Source: an uncultured Clostridia bacterium | GTDB taxonomy: Bacteria > Bacillota > Clostridia > Oscillospirales > Acutalibacteraceae | Assembly: GCA_945948515.1 (NCBI GenBank) | Contig: CAMFBH010000007.1 | Location: 1 to 64,000, forward strand | DNA length: 64,000 nucleotides | Reading direction: 5' to 3' | Shown here: positions 1-8,048 of the stretch, piece after piece | Position numbering within the stretch: position 1 is the stretch's first letter | How the letters are laid out: each line of letters opens with the position of its first letter | Program-made: the position numbers and the translations under genes | The notes under the pieces: model-generated | The model's database searches: none | The model's input: the letters and a program-made list of their open reading frames with translations, nothing else | Told to the model about the DNA's origin: nothing

Positions 1-76
1 TTCTTTGCGCAAATTGCAACGGGACCGATATAACCGATTTGTAGGAAGCTTCCCGTATGGAGAGATAACCTTTCAT
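1..76 (-). CDS. Excisionase-like / helix-turn-helix protein, N-terminal fragment (cut by window edge)
   Basis: Only the first 25 codons lie in the window. An ATG at 76 follows a good ribosome binding site (AAAGGAG, 7 bases upstream). The protein starts MKGYLSIREASYK, which resembles the opening of small winged-helix DNA-binding proteins (excisionase or HTH type) carried by Firmicute integrative elements, usually written MKGY.S.REAS.KWGIS. After residue 13 the match weakens, because the expected WGIS is replaced by SVIS, so the gene may be divergent or damaged. It reads out of the window to the left. Function is inferred from the N-terminus alone. Confidence 0.4.
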   Translation of the reverse strand, partial: MKGYLSIREASYKSVISVPLQFAQR

Positions 77-455
77 ACGCCGCTCCTTTCTGACAGACAC
101 AATAATACAGAATATATTATATACGAATATCCGCAGTTTTCCAAGAATCCGGCGTGAATTGTTCTTGAACTTCTTTATCAATGTGGAAAGATGCTGTCAT
201 CCCACCTGCAAAGCTGATAATCGTGTTAATTATATTTTTGAAGTTCTATATTGCCTTGAAAGATAAGTGAAAAAGCAAAAAACATAAAAACGAACGGGAT
301 AGAGAACCGTCCCCTGTGCATAAAAGTCCATCTCGTTTTTGGAGATAACCTTTACTATTGTTTGAGTGCTATTAGATGCTCCCACAGAGTATATATAAAT
401 CTAATAATTTCAACAGACTTGAACAAAATGACATCTAAACGGCTTAAAACGACAT
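77..455. other. Gene-poor stretch between an excisionase-like gene and the LytTR gene
   Basis: No open reading frame here has a convincing start and ribosome binding site. On the minus strand 302-314 reads GGGGACGGTTCTC. I recall this motif from dispersed Clostridia/Bacilli repeats found near REP-type transposases, but one copy cannot prove that. The rest is AT-rich with no obvious tRNA, riboswitch or repeat array. Beside the excisionase-like gene and the duplicated tRNA tail, it reads as accessory or decayed mobile-element DNA. Confidence 0.4.
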
Positions 456-486
456 AACCACCGCATAATACAAATATGCGATGGTT
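456..486 (-). terminator. Probable terminator of the LytTR gene
   Basis: Twelve-base stem (456-467 with 475-486, one G-T wobble) around a 7-base loop, 7 bases beyond the stop codon of the LytTR gene. The tail is only moderately T-rich (ATGTCGTTTT), so termination may be incomplete. Confidence 0.5.
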
Positions 487-492
487 ACAAAA

Positions 493-1302
493 TCAGTTAA
501 TTTCAGTTGTTGTTATCCGAAAACCATTCAGATAACGCTCAAGTGCTTTCGGTGCATCATCACTGTTTTGAGTAAATTCAATATCTGCAACATCAAACAG
601 AATACATCCACAATGACCTTTAAAGGTGGGAAAGCATATAATCTTCAAATAAGTATCAATTTCGGGGCTGTAATCAATCATTTCCAAAATCTCACCATAG
701 AGAGTTGCACGCTCATAGGTTCTGAGCCACTTAGAGTCCATATTGTTGAAAAGACTGCCAAAGGAATTACCGATAAGCTTTTCAAGGGGCAGTTTTTCAA
801 GCTCAGCCAAAGCTGAATTGCCGTATCTAAATATCCAATCAACTGCGTGCTTTTCTTCATCAAATACCATTTCAATATCTGTAAAGGCAAACGGTAGCTT
901 ATCAAAGGTGCTGTAATGCTTTCTATATTCCTCTTTTGTAGAGGGAATATTATCGTCTGAAAAGCTGTTGACAATACTCCTTTGAATTAATCGAAATTGC
1001 TCAATAATTTGTTTTTTCTTTCGTTTGGTATATTCCAAGTCTTCTCCGTTAATTAATTCAATTTTGTCAGTTATATCGTGTATAGCCATTGCAGATACGA
1101 TACAGCCACGATGAATCTTAATAAAACTGTACCCAAGCATATCCTGAAGCTCTGCGAGAGTCATCCTTGTTACATATACCTTGTTTTTTGCAGCATGTAT
1201 TTCAGCATTCTTTCCTGAAATTTGTACATAAAGAATTGAATCAATGTTTAATACAACCTGTTTCCTATTTGAAATAAATTTTATGTATTTTGATTCATCC
1301 AT
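493..1302 (-). CDS. LytTR-type transcriptional regulator with a C-terminal PAS-like domain
   Basis: 269 residues. Residues 1-105 have the LytTR DNA-binding pattern: an opening KYIKF, a central IDSILYVQISGKNAEIHA segment and the FIKIHRGCIVSAMAI segment, where family members usually have HRS.lVN. Residues 130-255 look like a PAS-type sensor fold, including FAFTDIEMVFD, FRYGNSALAELE and a YLKIICFPTFKGHCGCILFD strand pair. There is no receiver domain with a phosphorylated Asp, so this is probably a one-component regulator in which the PAS-like part senses a ligand or partner. Its own promoter is upstream and a hairpin follows. No neighbour reveals a target; the nearest genes are mobile-element remains and a tRNA. 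The LytTR assignment is firm, the PAS part less so. Confidence 0.85.
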   Translation of the reverse strand: MDESKYIKFISNRKQVVLNIDSILYVQISGKNAEIHAAKNKVYVTRMTLAELQDMLGYSFIKIHRGCIVSAMAIHDITDKIELINGEDLEYTKRKKKQIIEQFRLIQRSIVNSFSDDNIPSTKEEYRKHYSTFDKLPFAFTDIEMVFDEEKHAVDWIFRYGNSALAELEKLPLEKLIGNSFGSLFNNMDSKWLRTYERATLYGEILEMIDYSPEIDTYLKIICFPTFKGHCGCILFDVADIEFTQNSDDAPKALERYLNGFRITTTEIN

Positions 1303-1338
1303 ATAAAACGCCCCAAATGTTTTGCAGATTTTTTTGAT

Positions 1339-1367
1339 ATTTTATATAGCATATTGTAATTATGCAA
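1339..1367 (-). promoter_or_regulatory. Promoter of the LytTR gene
   Basis: Minus-strand -35 TTGCAT (1362-1367), 17-base spacer, -10 TAAAAT (1339-1344). It is about 37 bases upstream of the LytTR start codon. Recognised from the boxes only. Confidence 0.6.
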
Positions 1368-1397
1368 CATTTTTAATTGCTTGTCAACAAAGCAAAA

Positions 1398-1585
1398 CAG
1401 CAAGCCAAATGACTTGCTGTTTTTGGTGCGGGTAACAGGACTTGCCGTCTGCTTCGGCTTCGCCTTGCATACTTATGGCTCGGCGACCGTTGCAAAGCAA
1501 CAGTACCCGCCTCACCGCTCTTCGCTAAAAACAGTCCACCGGACTGTTTTATTAACGCTCAGACCTTCACAGCTTCAAGTGCTGT
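1398..1585. repeat. Duplicated tRNA-Leu 3' end joined to a tRNA-like repeat unit
   Basis: Bases 1421-1444 are an exact 24-base copy of 1612-1635, the 3' end of tRNA-Leu including its encoded CCA. As at the real gene, this copy is followed (minus strand) by a terminator-like hairpin (1398-1404 with 1413-1419, then TTTT). The copy begins GCGGGTA at 1428, and a matching TACCCGC sits at 1504-1510, an 83-base span close to tRNA length. Further right are a perfect 10-base hairpin (1528-1537 with 1541-1550, loop ACC) and, at 1569-1585, ACAGC-TTCAAGT-GCTGT, which has the exact shape of a T-arm. The span can be read as an open frame on the plus strand, but it has no ribosome binding site and no protein-like sequence. 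It may be an attachment-site scar or a tRNA-associated mobile repeat. Confidence 0.65.
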
Positions 1586-1590
1586 TAAAT

Positions 1591-1613
1591 AAAAAAGCAC
1601 CCAATGGGTGCTT
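1591..1613 (-). terminator. Terminator of tRNA-Leu
   Basis: Eight-base perfect stem (1595-1602 with 1606-1613), 3-base loop, then a run of T on the minus strand, directly after the encoded CCA of tRNA-Leu. Confidence 0.8.
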
Positions 1614-1614
1614 T

Positions 1615-1697
1615 TGGTGCGGGTAACAGGACTTGAACCTGCACGGTCTCCCACAAGATCCTAAATCTTGCGTGTCTGCCAATTCCACCATACCCGC
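1615..1697 (-). tRNA. tRNA-Leu, anticodon TAG
   Basis: The acceptor strands GCGGGTA and TACCCGC pair perfectly, with discriminator A and CCA encoded. The anticodon stem CAAGA/TCTTG encloses the loop TTTAGGA, giving anticodon TAG (reads CUA and probably other CUN codons). The T-arm is GCAGG-TTCAAGT-CCTGT, and the D-arm carries the class II TGGCAGAC motif. The variable arm is about 11 bases. The gene starts 3 bases after the comFC stop codon with no room for a separate promoter, so it is probably transcribed from the competence operon and trimmed out. Confidence 0.96.
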
Positions 1698-1700
1698 TTA

Positions 1701-2390
1701 TTATTTACTTACAACGGCAAATGCAACGCAATAAACCTCTTTTGCGCCATAAAGCTTTAGCATTTTTGCACATTCACCGAGAGTTGCTCCGGTAGTTTTT
1801 ACATCATCAACAAGAAGTATTGTTTTTCCGTTAACATCTGCATTGTTGACCAAATCATAAACTCCGAAAACATTTGCTTTTCTTTCTCTTCGGCTTTGCT
1901 TATGCTGTTCTTTATTCTCGATTGCTTTGTACAATACGGTATTATAATCAATTTTCATTCTTTTTGCAATACCTATTGCAAGAATTTCCGCCTGATTATA
2001 TCCCCTTTTTCTTTGTCTCTTCTTTCCGAGAGGAACAGCAGTTACGAAATCAAATGAAATTTCCGAATAATTACCACAAACGGCATTGTACATTCTTAAT
2101 GTAAATTCATCTGCAAGCTCAGTCATTTCACGAAATTTAAAACGGTGAAGTGCTTTTGCAATGTTACCTTCATAATAAAACGGAGCGATAATTCCGTTAT
2201 AATCGCTCTTTTTCTTTTTGCAGGTGCATTTATCTTCTTCGACACCGCAATATAGGCATACAGGCGATTTGATTTCATTTATATTTTCGCAATCCCAACA
2301 GAGTTCCTTATCAAGCTCAACAACCTCTCCGCACAACCTGCATCTTCTCGGAAAAAATACATAAGAAAGCTTTTTAAAAACAGATTTCAT
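1701..2390 (-). CDS. comFC: ComF family phosphoribosyltransferase-like protein
   Basis: 229 residues, normal length. The N-terminus has a zinc-ribbon-like set of cysteines (C17, C20, C31, C34, C45, C48, C54, C56), and the C-terminus a phosphoribosyltransferase fold with the PRPP-loop motif ILLVDDVKTTGAT at about 191-203. ComFC proteins act in the cytoplasm during natural transformation, helping handle incoming single-stranded DNA. The start codon overlaps the end of comEA by 4 bases (ATGA type), so the two are translationally coupled. The helicase partner ComFA is not in the window. tRNA-Leu follows 3 bases after the stop. Confidence 0.9.
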   Translation of the reverse strand: MKSVFKKLSYVFFPRRCRLCGEVVELDKELCWDCENINEIKSPVCLYCGVEEDKCTCKKKKSDYNGIIAPFYYEGNIAKALHRFKFREMTELADEFTLRMYNAVCGNYSEISFDFVTAVPLGKKRQRKRGYNQAEILAIGIAKRMKIDYNTVLYKAIENKEQHKQSRRERKANVFGVYDLVNNADVNGKTILLVDDVKTTGATLGECAKMLKLYGAKEVYCVAFAVVSK

Positions 2391-2851
2391 ACAGTTACAA
2401 ACGGCTCAATCTTTTCGTAAAGACTCTCGCCTATTCCTTTTATATCCTTCAACTGTTCAGTGCTAGTGTATCCTCCGAGATACTCACGATAGGAAACGAT
2501 TGCATATGCTCTTGTTTCACCTATACCGTTTATCTGCATCAGCTCTTCCTCGGTTGCCGTGTTTAGGTTGATTTTATGATTAAGAATATCTTTAGAAACA
2601 GTTGTGCTTTCGCTTTCTTGCTGAATCACTTCAATTTGTTCAGACAGCTCTTTTTCAGGACTTTCCCAAACTTCAATATTCTCTTCGGAATGAGAATAGC
2701 TTGACTGAGCAGAAATACTTTCGGAGAATTGACTTCCATTAGTTGATGCAGAAATTTTAGGCTGACTTAACGAAATATAAATAATAACCGCGCCCACTGC
2801 AATCAGAGCAATTCCAATAAGGGCGATACTTTGCCTTTTATCGCTTTGCAA
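2387..2851 (-). CDS. comEA: ComEA family DNA-binding protein (helix-hairpin-helix)
   Basis: About 154 residues from a TTG start at 2851. I prefer this start because AGGGAGGA lies 6 bases upstream; the in-frame ATG at 2905 would push the overlap with the radical SAM gene to 68 bases and has no better site. A single membrane helix (roughly residues 7-27), then a low-complexity Ser/Glu-rich linker, then tandem helix-hairpin-helix motifs at the C-terminus (LNTATEEELMQINGIGE and LKDIKGIGESLYEKI). ComEA is the membrane-anchored receptor that binds double-stranded DNA for uptake. It overlaps the upstream gene by 14 bases and comFC by 4. Confidence 0.9.
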   Translation of the reverse strand: MQSDKRQSIALIGIALIAVGAVIIYISLSQPKISASTNGSQFSESISAQSSYSHSEENIEVWESPEKELSEQIEVIQQESESTTVSKDILNHKINLNTATEEELMQINGIGETRAYAIVSYREYLGGYTSTEQLKDIKGIGESLYEKIEPFVTV

Positions 2852-4709
2852 AATTCTTCCTCCCTGATATTTTATTGTAGCCTTTCCCATTATACTTGGC
2901 ATCAAAACCGGATTTTGCAGACGGTTTAATAAGGCAATTCGCAGATGTACCGATTAAATCTCTTCTGCCTGCTTTTATTAAGGCCTCTTCCACAAGAGAG
3001 CGGTTTTTTGGATTGAAATACTGCAACAGAGCACGCTGAAGAGCTTTATCATGAGAGCTTTTTGCAACATAAACCTTTTCCAAGGTGTAGGGATCAAGCT
3101 CAGTGTAAAACATACATGTTGAAATAGTTCCGGGTGTTGGATAGAAATCCTGCACCTGCTCGGGTCTTATTTTGTTTTTCTTCAAAAACAAAGCAAGCTC
3201 AATCGCATCCTTAAGTGTTGAGCCCGGATGTGAGCTCATAAGATAAGGAACAAGATACTGTTCCTTGTTAATCTCACCGGTATATGCAAAATATCTTCTG
3301 CTGAAATCTATATATGCTTCAATATGAGGCTTACCCATTTTATCAAGAACAGCCGCAGAGCAATGCTCGGGAGCAACCTTAAGCTGACCCGAAACATGAT
3401 ATTTAACCAGCTCCTTAAAAAACGAATCATCCTTATCAAGAAGCAGATAATCGTATCTTATTCCGCTTCTGATAAACACCTTTTTTACTCCGTCAATTTC
3501 TCTTAAGGAGCGTAGGATATCGAGATACTCGGAATGATTAACATCAATATTCGGACAAGGCTTCGGAGCAAGACATTTTTTGCCCTTGCAAAGCCCCTTT
3601 TCATTTTGAATAGCGCACGACGGATTTCTGAAATTAGCAGTAGGTCCGCCGACATCGTGTATATAGCCCTTAAAATTCGGCATATTAACAAGCTGAGATG
3701 CCTCGGCCATAATGCTTTTTTTACTTCTTGATGTTACATATCTGCCCTGGTGAAACGCAATGGAGCAGAAATTACATCCGCCGAAGCATCCCCTGTTATG
3801 CGTTATTGAAAACTCAACCTCTTTAATTCCCGGAACGCCGCCTAATTTCTTATAGCTCGGATGATACGCTCTCATATAAGGAAGAGAATAAACTCTATCG
3901 AGCTCCCTTTGAGTTAAAGGCGGCATGGGCTTATTCTGAACAAGCATTTTTGAAGAATGCTTTTGCTTAATCATTTTTCCGCGAATATGATCCTGCTCAT
4001 CCTGCTGAATTCGGCAGGATTTTGCATACTCTTTTTTAGATGAAACAACATTATCAAAGCTTGGACATTCCACTCCTCCGTAAGGAGTGTTTTTAACATC
4101 GGTAACATAGCAGGTGCCCAAAATATCAGTTAAATCGGCTATGCTTTCGCCATTATTCAGCCTGTTTGCAATTTCAGCGGTTTGCTTTTCTCCCATACCG
4201 AAGCTTAATAAATCGGCACCGCTTTCTATCAAAATTGAAGGCTTTATTTCATCATCCCAATAATCATAATGTGCAAATCTTCTTAGGGATGCTTCGAGTC
4301 CTCCGATTATAACAGGAACATCGGGAAATAAGCGTTTCAGAATTTTAGTATAAACAATTACCGCTCTGTCGGGTCTTTTACCTGCTCGTCCGCCGGGTGT
4401 ATATGCATCGTCGCGGCGGATTTTTTTAGCAGCAGTATAATGCGCCACCATTGAATCAATATTTCCGCTTGAAACAAAAAAGCCAAGGCGCGGCCTTCCG
4501 AACTGAAGAAAATCATCATCTTTTTTCCAGTTAGGCTGACTCAAAAAAGCAACCTTATAGCCTTCATTTTCAAGCACTCTTGTAATTATAGACGCTCCGA
4601 AGCTCGGATGGTCAACATAAGCATCTCCGCTAATATAAACAAAATCAACGCTGTCCCAACCGCGCTCTTTACATTCCTTTGAATTAATCGGAAGAAACGC
4701 ATTTTTCAT
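2838..4709 (-). CDS. YgiQ family radical SAM protein
   Basis: 623 residues, typical of the family. It opens with MKNAFLPINSKE and the GDAYVDHPSFG signature of YgiQ/UPF0313 proteins. The iron-sulfur cluster binding CxxxCxxC motif (CFGGCNFC) is at about residues 306-313. A Cys-rich insertion after it (KGKKCLAPKPCPN) is also normal for the family. The N-terminal third resembles a cobalamin-binding fold. The exact reaction is not established. The gene lies 3 bases after ftsK and overlaps comEA, so it belongs to the same transcript as the DNA-handling genes. Confidence 0.92.
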   Translation of the reverse strand: MKNAFLPINSKECKERGWDSVDFVYISGDAYVDHPSFGASIITRVLENEGYKVAFLSQPNWKKDDDFLQFGRPRLGFFVSSGNIDSMVAHYTAAKKIRRDDAYTPGGRAGKRPDRAVIVYTKILKRLFPDVPVIIGGLEASLRRFAHYDYWDDEIKPSILIESGADLLSFGMGEKQTAEIANRLNNGESIADLTDILGTCYVTDVKNTPYGGVECPSFDNVVSSKKEYAKSCRIQQDEQDHIRGKMIKQKHSSKMLVQNKPMPPLTQRELDRVYSLPYMRAYHPSYKKLGGVPGIKEVEFSITHNRGCFGGCNFCSIAFHQGRYVTSRSKKSIMAEASQLVNMPNFKGYIHDVGGPTANFRNPSCAIQNEKGLCKGKKCLAPKPCPNIDVNHSEYLDILRSLREIDGVKKVFIRSGIRYDYLLLDKDDSFFKELVKYHVSGQLKVAPEHCSAAVLDKMGKPHIEAYIDFSRRYFAYTGEINKEQYLVPYLMSSHPGSTLKDAIELALFLKKNKIRPEQVQDFYPTPGTISTCMFYTELDPYTLEKVYVAKSSHDKALQRALLQYFNPKNRSLVEEALIKAGRRDLIGTSANCLIKPSAKSGFDAKYNGKGYNKISGRKNFAKR

Positions 4710-4712
4710 AAA

Positions 4713-7175
4713 CTAAAATTCTCCGTCATCCTCATTCGAAATATCATCATCGGAAAAAGCCATTTGCTCGGTATTTTCGGCGGTAAAATCAACATTATCC
4801 GAATAAGCTTTCATTTGAGTCCATTGCTGAGGAGTAATTAAAATCTTTCTCGGCTTACTTCCCTCAGGAGGACCGATTATGCCCTTTTCCTGGAGCTGAT
4901 CCATAATCTTAGCTCCCCTTGCATAACCAACGCTGAGTTTTCTTTGAAGGAAGCTTGTTGATGCCTGAGAATTCTCAAGCACAACCTCAACTGCCTGCTC
5001 AAAGAGAGCATCAACCTTTTCTTCGCCGTCAACATCCTCAAACGGAGATGATGCTTTTTTATCCTGAACTGCTTTTTCTTCAATTTCCTTTTGAATCTCG
5101 TCGCTGTACTCGCTCGGACCCTGGCGCTTAATAAACTCGCACAGCTCCTCTACCTCTTCATCGCTGATAAAACAGCCCTGAACTCTTCGGGGCTTACTTG
5201 CTCCGACAGGATTAAAGAGCATATCACCTCTGCCGAGAAGCTTTTCAGCTCCCGCAGAATCAAGTATTGTTCTTGAATCTATCTGTGAACTAACGGTAAG
5301 AGCAATACGGGAAGAAATGTTAGCCTTAATAAGGCCTGTGATAACATCTACCGAAGGTCTTTGAGTTGCAATAATAAGATGCATTCCTGCCGCACGAGCC
5401 ATTTGAGCAAGGCGGCAAATTGAATCCTCAACCTCTTTAGGCGCAGCCATCATAAGGTCTGCAAGCTCATCAATGAAGATGACAATTTTGGGCATTGGAG
5501 CCATATCATCATGCTTTTTAACAAATTTGTTGTATCCCTCAATATCTCTTACGCCTGTTTCCGAGAACTTTTGATAGCGCTGAAGCATTTCGGATACAGC
5601 CCATCCGAGAGCGCCTGCCGCCTTACGGGGATCTGTTACAACATCAACAAGAAGATGCGGAATACCCTTATATTTACTGAACTCAACCTGCTTCGGGTCA
5701 ATCATCAAAAACTTAACCTCATCCGGCTTAGCCTTATAAAGAATGGAAACGATAATTGAATTCATACATACAGATTTACCTGCGCCTGTTGTTCCGGCAA
5801 TGAGAAGGTGGGGCATTTTTGCCATATCTGCATAAACGCCTTCACCGCTGATATCTTTACCTAATCCGGCAGTCAGCTTGCTTGAGGCCTTTTCAAATTC
5901 AACGGTATCAATCAATTCTCTCATTGAAACAGAGCTTTTAACCTTGTTCGGAACTTCAATTCCGACAGCTGCTTTTCCGGGTATCGGTGCTTCAATTCTT
6001 ACATGAGTTGCGGCAAGATTAAGCGCTATATCATCGGCAAGATTAGTGATTTTTGAAATTCTTATTCCTGCCGCAGGCTTAAGCTCGTATCTTGTAACGG
6101 TAGGGCCTCTGAAAATATCGGTAATTGTTGCATCAACATTAAATGAACGCAATGTTTCAATAAGTCTGTTAGCATTCTGCTTAAGCTCTTCGTTTACATT
6201 TCCGCTGTTAACTGCCTTTGCTGTTTTAAGAATTGAAACAGGCGGAAATACATAATCGGCAACCGTGCTTTCCATTGCTTCTTTCGAAACCTTAAGCTCT
6301 TCTATTTTCGGCTTTTCCTCCGATTCGGATGCCTTCTCAACTATTTCATCAATAGTTTTTTCCTTTGGCGCTTTTCTCTGCGCTTTATTTTTTGCAGTTA
6401 TACTGTTAATTTCGTCAATAATATCTTTTGGAACAGAGCCGGAATCATTGCTTGCGCTCTCTTTATTCTCCGCGTTTAACGGAGGCACATCATCAAGCGC
6501 AACATCTATATTAAACTTATTTCTACGCCTTTGTTCTATTTTTTCTTCAATTACGGGTGCAACAGTTTCCACTGCTTTTTTTGCAGGAGTTCCCATGCCC
6601 TTAAAAAATTGAATAATCGTAAAGCCCGTTAAGAGCATAAAATCAACAAAAACGAGCACTAAATCAATAATAATAGCCGGGGTTTTACCGCAGGTAAGCA
6701 TTAACCATCCGAAAAGAGCACCAAAGAATCCGCCGTTAAAGCTATACGGCGCATCGAGATAAGAATTCTTAACGGTATCAATAAAAACCTCTCCGCTGTT
6801 GTTCATAACAATATGTACAAAAGCTCCTATAAGCAGAACAAACACAAAGCCTTCAACAGTTTTTGCAACGAAATTTGCAGATGTTGATTTTTTTACTGCA
6901 ACGAAAATCGTTACTGCTATTGAAATAACAGGCAGAAGCACTGCACATAATATACCGAAAACTCCAACATAAACATTATGGAGTACATTCCAAACTCCTT
7001 CTCCCTTAATTACAGCAAGGAAAAAGAAGATTAAAGAAACAGCAAATGCTGCAACCTGTGAAATTCTGCTGACATCCTCATCACTGAATCTGTCGTACGG
7101 CTCCGCCTTGGGAGTTTGCCGCCTTTGAGGAGGCTGTTTTCTGTTTTTTACATTCTGTTTTTTGTTGTTTGCCAT
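4713..7175 (-). CDS. ftsK: FtsK/SpoIIIE family DNA translocase
   Basis: 820 residues. The N-terminal 200 residues hold about four membrane helices, followed by a charged linker (about 200-310), the translocase motor with Walker A AGTTGAGKS near 461-469 and a Walker B-like IVIFIDELADLMM, and a C-terminal winged-helix gamma domain (about 745-790, STSFLQRKLSVGYARGAKIM). These proteins pump double-stranded DNA through the septum at division or during sporulation. Position next to a TepA-like gene is typical of SpoIIIE in Firmicutes, but sequence alone does not separate FtsK from SpoIIIE roles. It lies 9 bases after the UppP-like gene. Confidence 0.95.
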   Translation of the reverse strand: MANNKKQNVKNRKQPPQRRQTPKAEPYDRFSDEDVSRISQVAAFAVSLIFFFLAVIKGEGVWNVLHNVYVGVFGILCAVLLPVISIAVTIFVAVKKSTSANFVAKTVEGFVFVLLIGAFVHIVMNNSGEVFIDTVKNSYLDAPYSFNGGFFGALFGWLMLTCGKTPAIIIDLVLVFVDFMLLTGFTIIQFFKGMGTPAKKAVETVAPVIEEKIEQRRRNKFNIDVALDDVPPLNAENKESASNDSGSVPKDIIDEINSITAKNKAQRKAPKEKTIDEIVEKASESEEKPKIEELKVSKEAMESTVADYVFPPVSILKTAKAVNSGNVNEELKQNANRLIETLRSFNVDATITDIFRGPTVTRYELKPAAGIRISKITNLADDIALNLAATHVRIEAPIPGKAAVGIEVPNKVKSSVSMRELIDTVEFEKASSKLTAGLGKDISGEGVYADMAKMPHLLIAGTTGAGKSVCMNSIIVSILYKAKPDEVKFLMIDPKQVEFSKYKGIPHLLVDVVTDPRKAAGALGWAVSEMLQRYQKFSETGVRDIEGYNKFVKKHDDMAPMPKIVIFIDELADLMMAAPKEVEDSICRLAQMARAAGMHLIIATQRPSVDVITGLIKANISSRIALTVSSQIDSRTILDSAGAEKLLGRGDMLFNPVGASKPRRVQGCFISDEEVEELCEFIKRQGPSEYSDEIQKEIEEKAVQDKKASSPFEDVDGEEKVDALFEQAVEVVLENSQASTSFLQRKLSVGYARGAKIMDQLQEKGIIGPPEGSKPRKILITPQQWTQMKAYSDNVDFTAENTEQMAFSDDDISNEDDGEF

Positions 7176-7184
7176 AAACTCTCC

Positions 7185-8048
7185 TTATTTTACAGCTAAT
7201 TCTATAATACCGGTTACTATACATACGAGTGCTGCTGTGGCATCGTAATAAGCAAAGAAACTGAATTTATTGTTGTTAATTATCCACATCAAAAGCTTTG
7301 TTACAAAAAATGATACGGCTGCGGAAATAATAAGCGCAATTATTGCCGGAAGCCACTCTGCTTTTGTTACGGCAGTTGAAAGCTCCACTATCGCTCCTAC
7401 ACCGAGAATCGGAACATACATGCTTATTGCATATCTCAATGAGTTACTGCGTGAAAATCCGAGCAAAAGTGCGGCGCAGAAAACCGTTATCAACGGCGAT
7501 AATCCTGCAAAGCAAACGCTTATAACACTTACAGCACCTAAAATAAATGAATGATAAAGCTGTACCTTCTTGCGTTTTTCCATGCCTCTTGTAATAAATA
7601 AATATGTAACAAACAACAGAGCAGAAAACAAAGCAAAGAAAATTCCTTCATCTAAAAGAGTTCCGTTGTAAGAAAGAGAACGAGTCACACTGTAAATATT
7701 TTTTCCTTTTCCGAGAGGAACTGCAAGCAAAATAAACATTGCGAGTGAAACGCAGGTCATGTACATAAAGTGTCGTTTCGGCTTAGAATCCTTAATGCTC
7801 AGCTTTTTTGTGAAAAGCTCAATGAATCCACCGAAGAATTCAACAGCCTGTCCGAGAAAGAATTTTCTGAAAACAATAATAATTCCGAGCATTATTCCGA
7901 TATGTACAACTCCCGTGAGCTGTGACACGGAGCCTGAATACCTTGCGGCAAAATCATGAAAAATTGCCGAATGACCGCTTTCGGAAATCGGAAGTATTGA
8001 TGTTATCGCCTGTGCTATTGCCTGAAAAATCGCAGTTAAATATGACAT
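7185..8048 (-). CDS. Divergent undecaprenyl-diphosphatase (UppP/BacA) family membrane protein
   Basis: 287 residues from the ATG at 8048, which has GGAGG 8 bases upstream; an earlier ATG at 8075 lacks a site. About eight hydrophobic helices. Residues near 18-30 match the UppP signature in part (SILPISESGH, where the family has .EFLPVSS.GH), and a second motif LLGFSRSNS near 200 stands where PG.SRSG is expected. The EGxTE glutamates of motif 1 are missing (QAITS here), so activity on undecaprenyl diphosphate cannot be assumed. If active it would recycle the lipid carrier for cell-wall synthesis. It is between tepA and ftsK in one operon. Confidence 0.8.
   Translation of the reverse strand: MSYLTAIFQAIAQAITSILPISESGHSAIFHDFAARYSGSVSQLTGVVHIGIMLGIIIVFRKFFLGQAVEFFGGFIELFTKKLSIKDSKPKRHFMYMTCVSLAMFILLAVPLGKGKNIYSVTRSLSYNGTLLDEGIFFALFSALLFVTYLFITRGMEKRKKVQLYHSFILGAVSVISVCFAGLSPLITVFCAALLLGFSRSNSLRYAISMYVPILGVGAIVELSTAVTKAEWLPAIIALIISAAVSFFVTKLLMWIINNNKFSFFAYYDATAALVCIVTGIIELAVK

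Noticed and set aside
1381-1626. Open frame of 81 codons across the tRNA-end repeat
   Set aside because: No ribosome site, composition unlike protein, and it runs through the duplicated tRNA end and hairpins.
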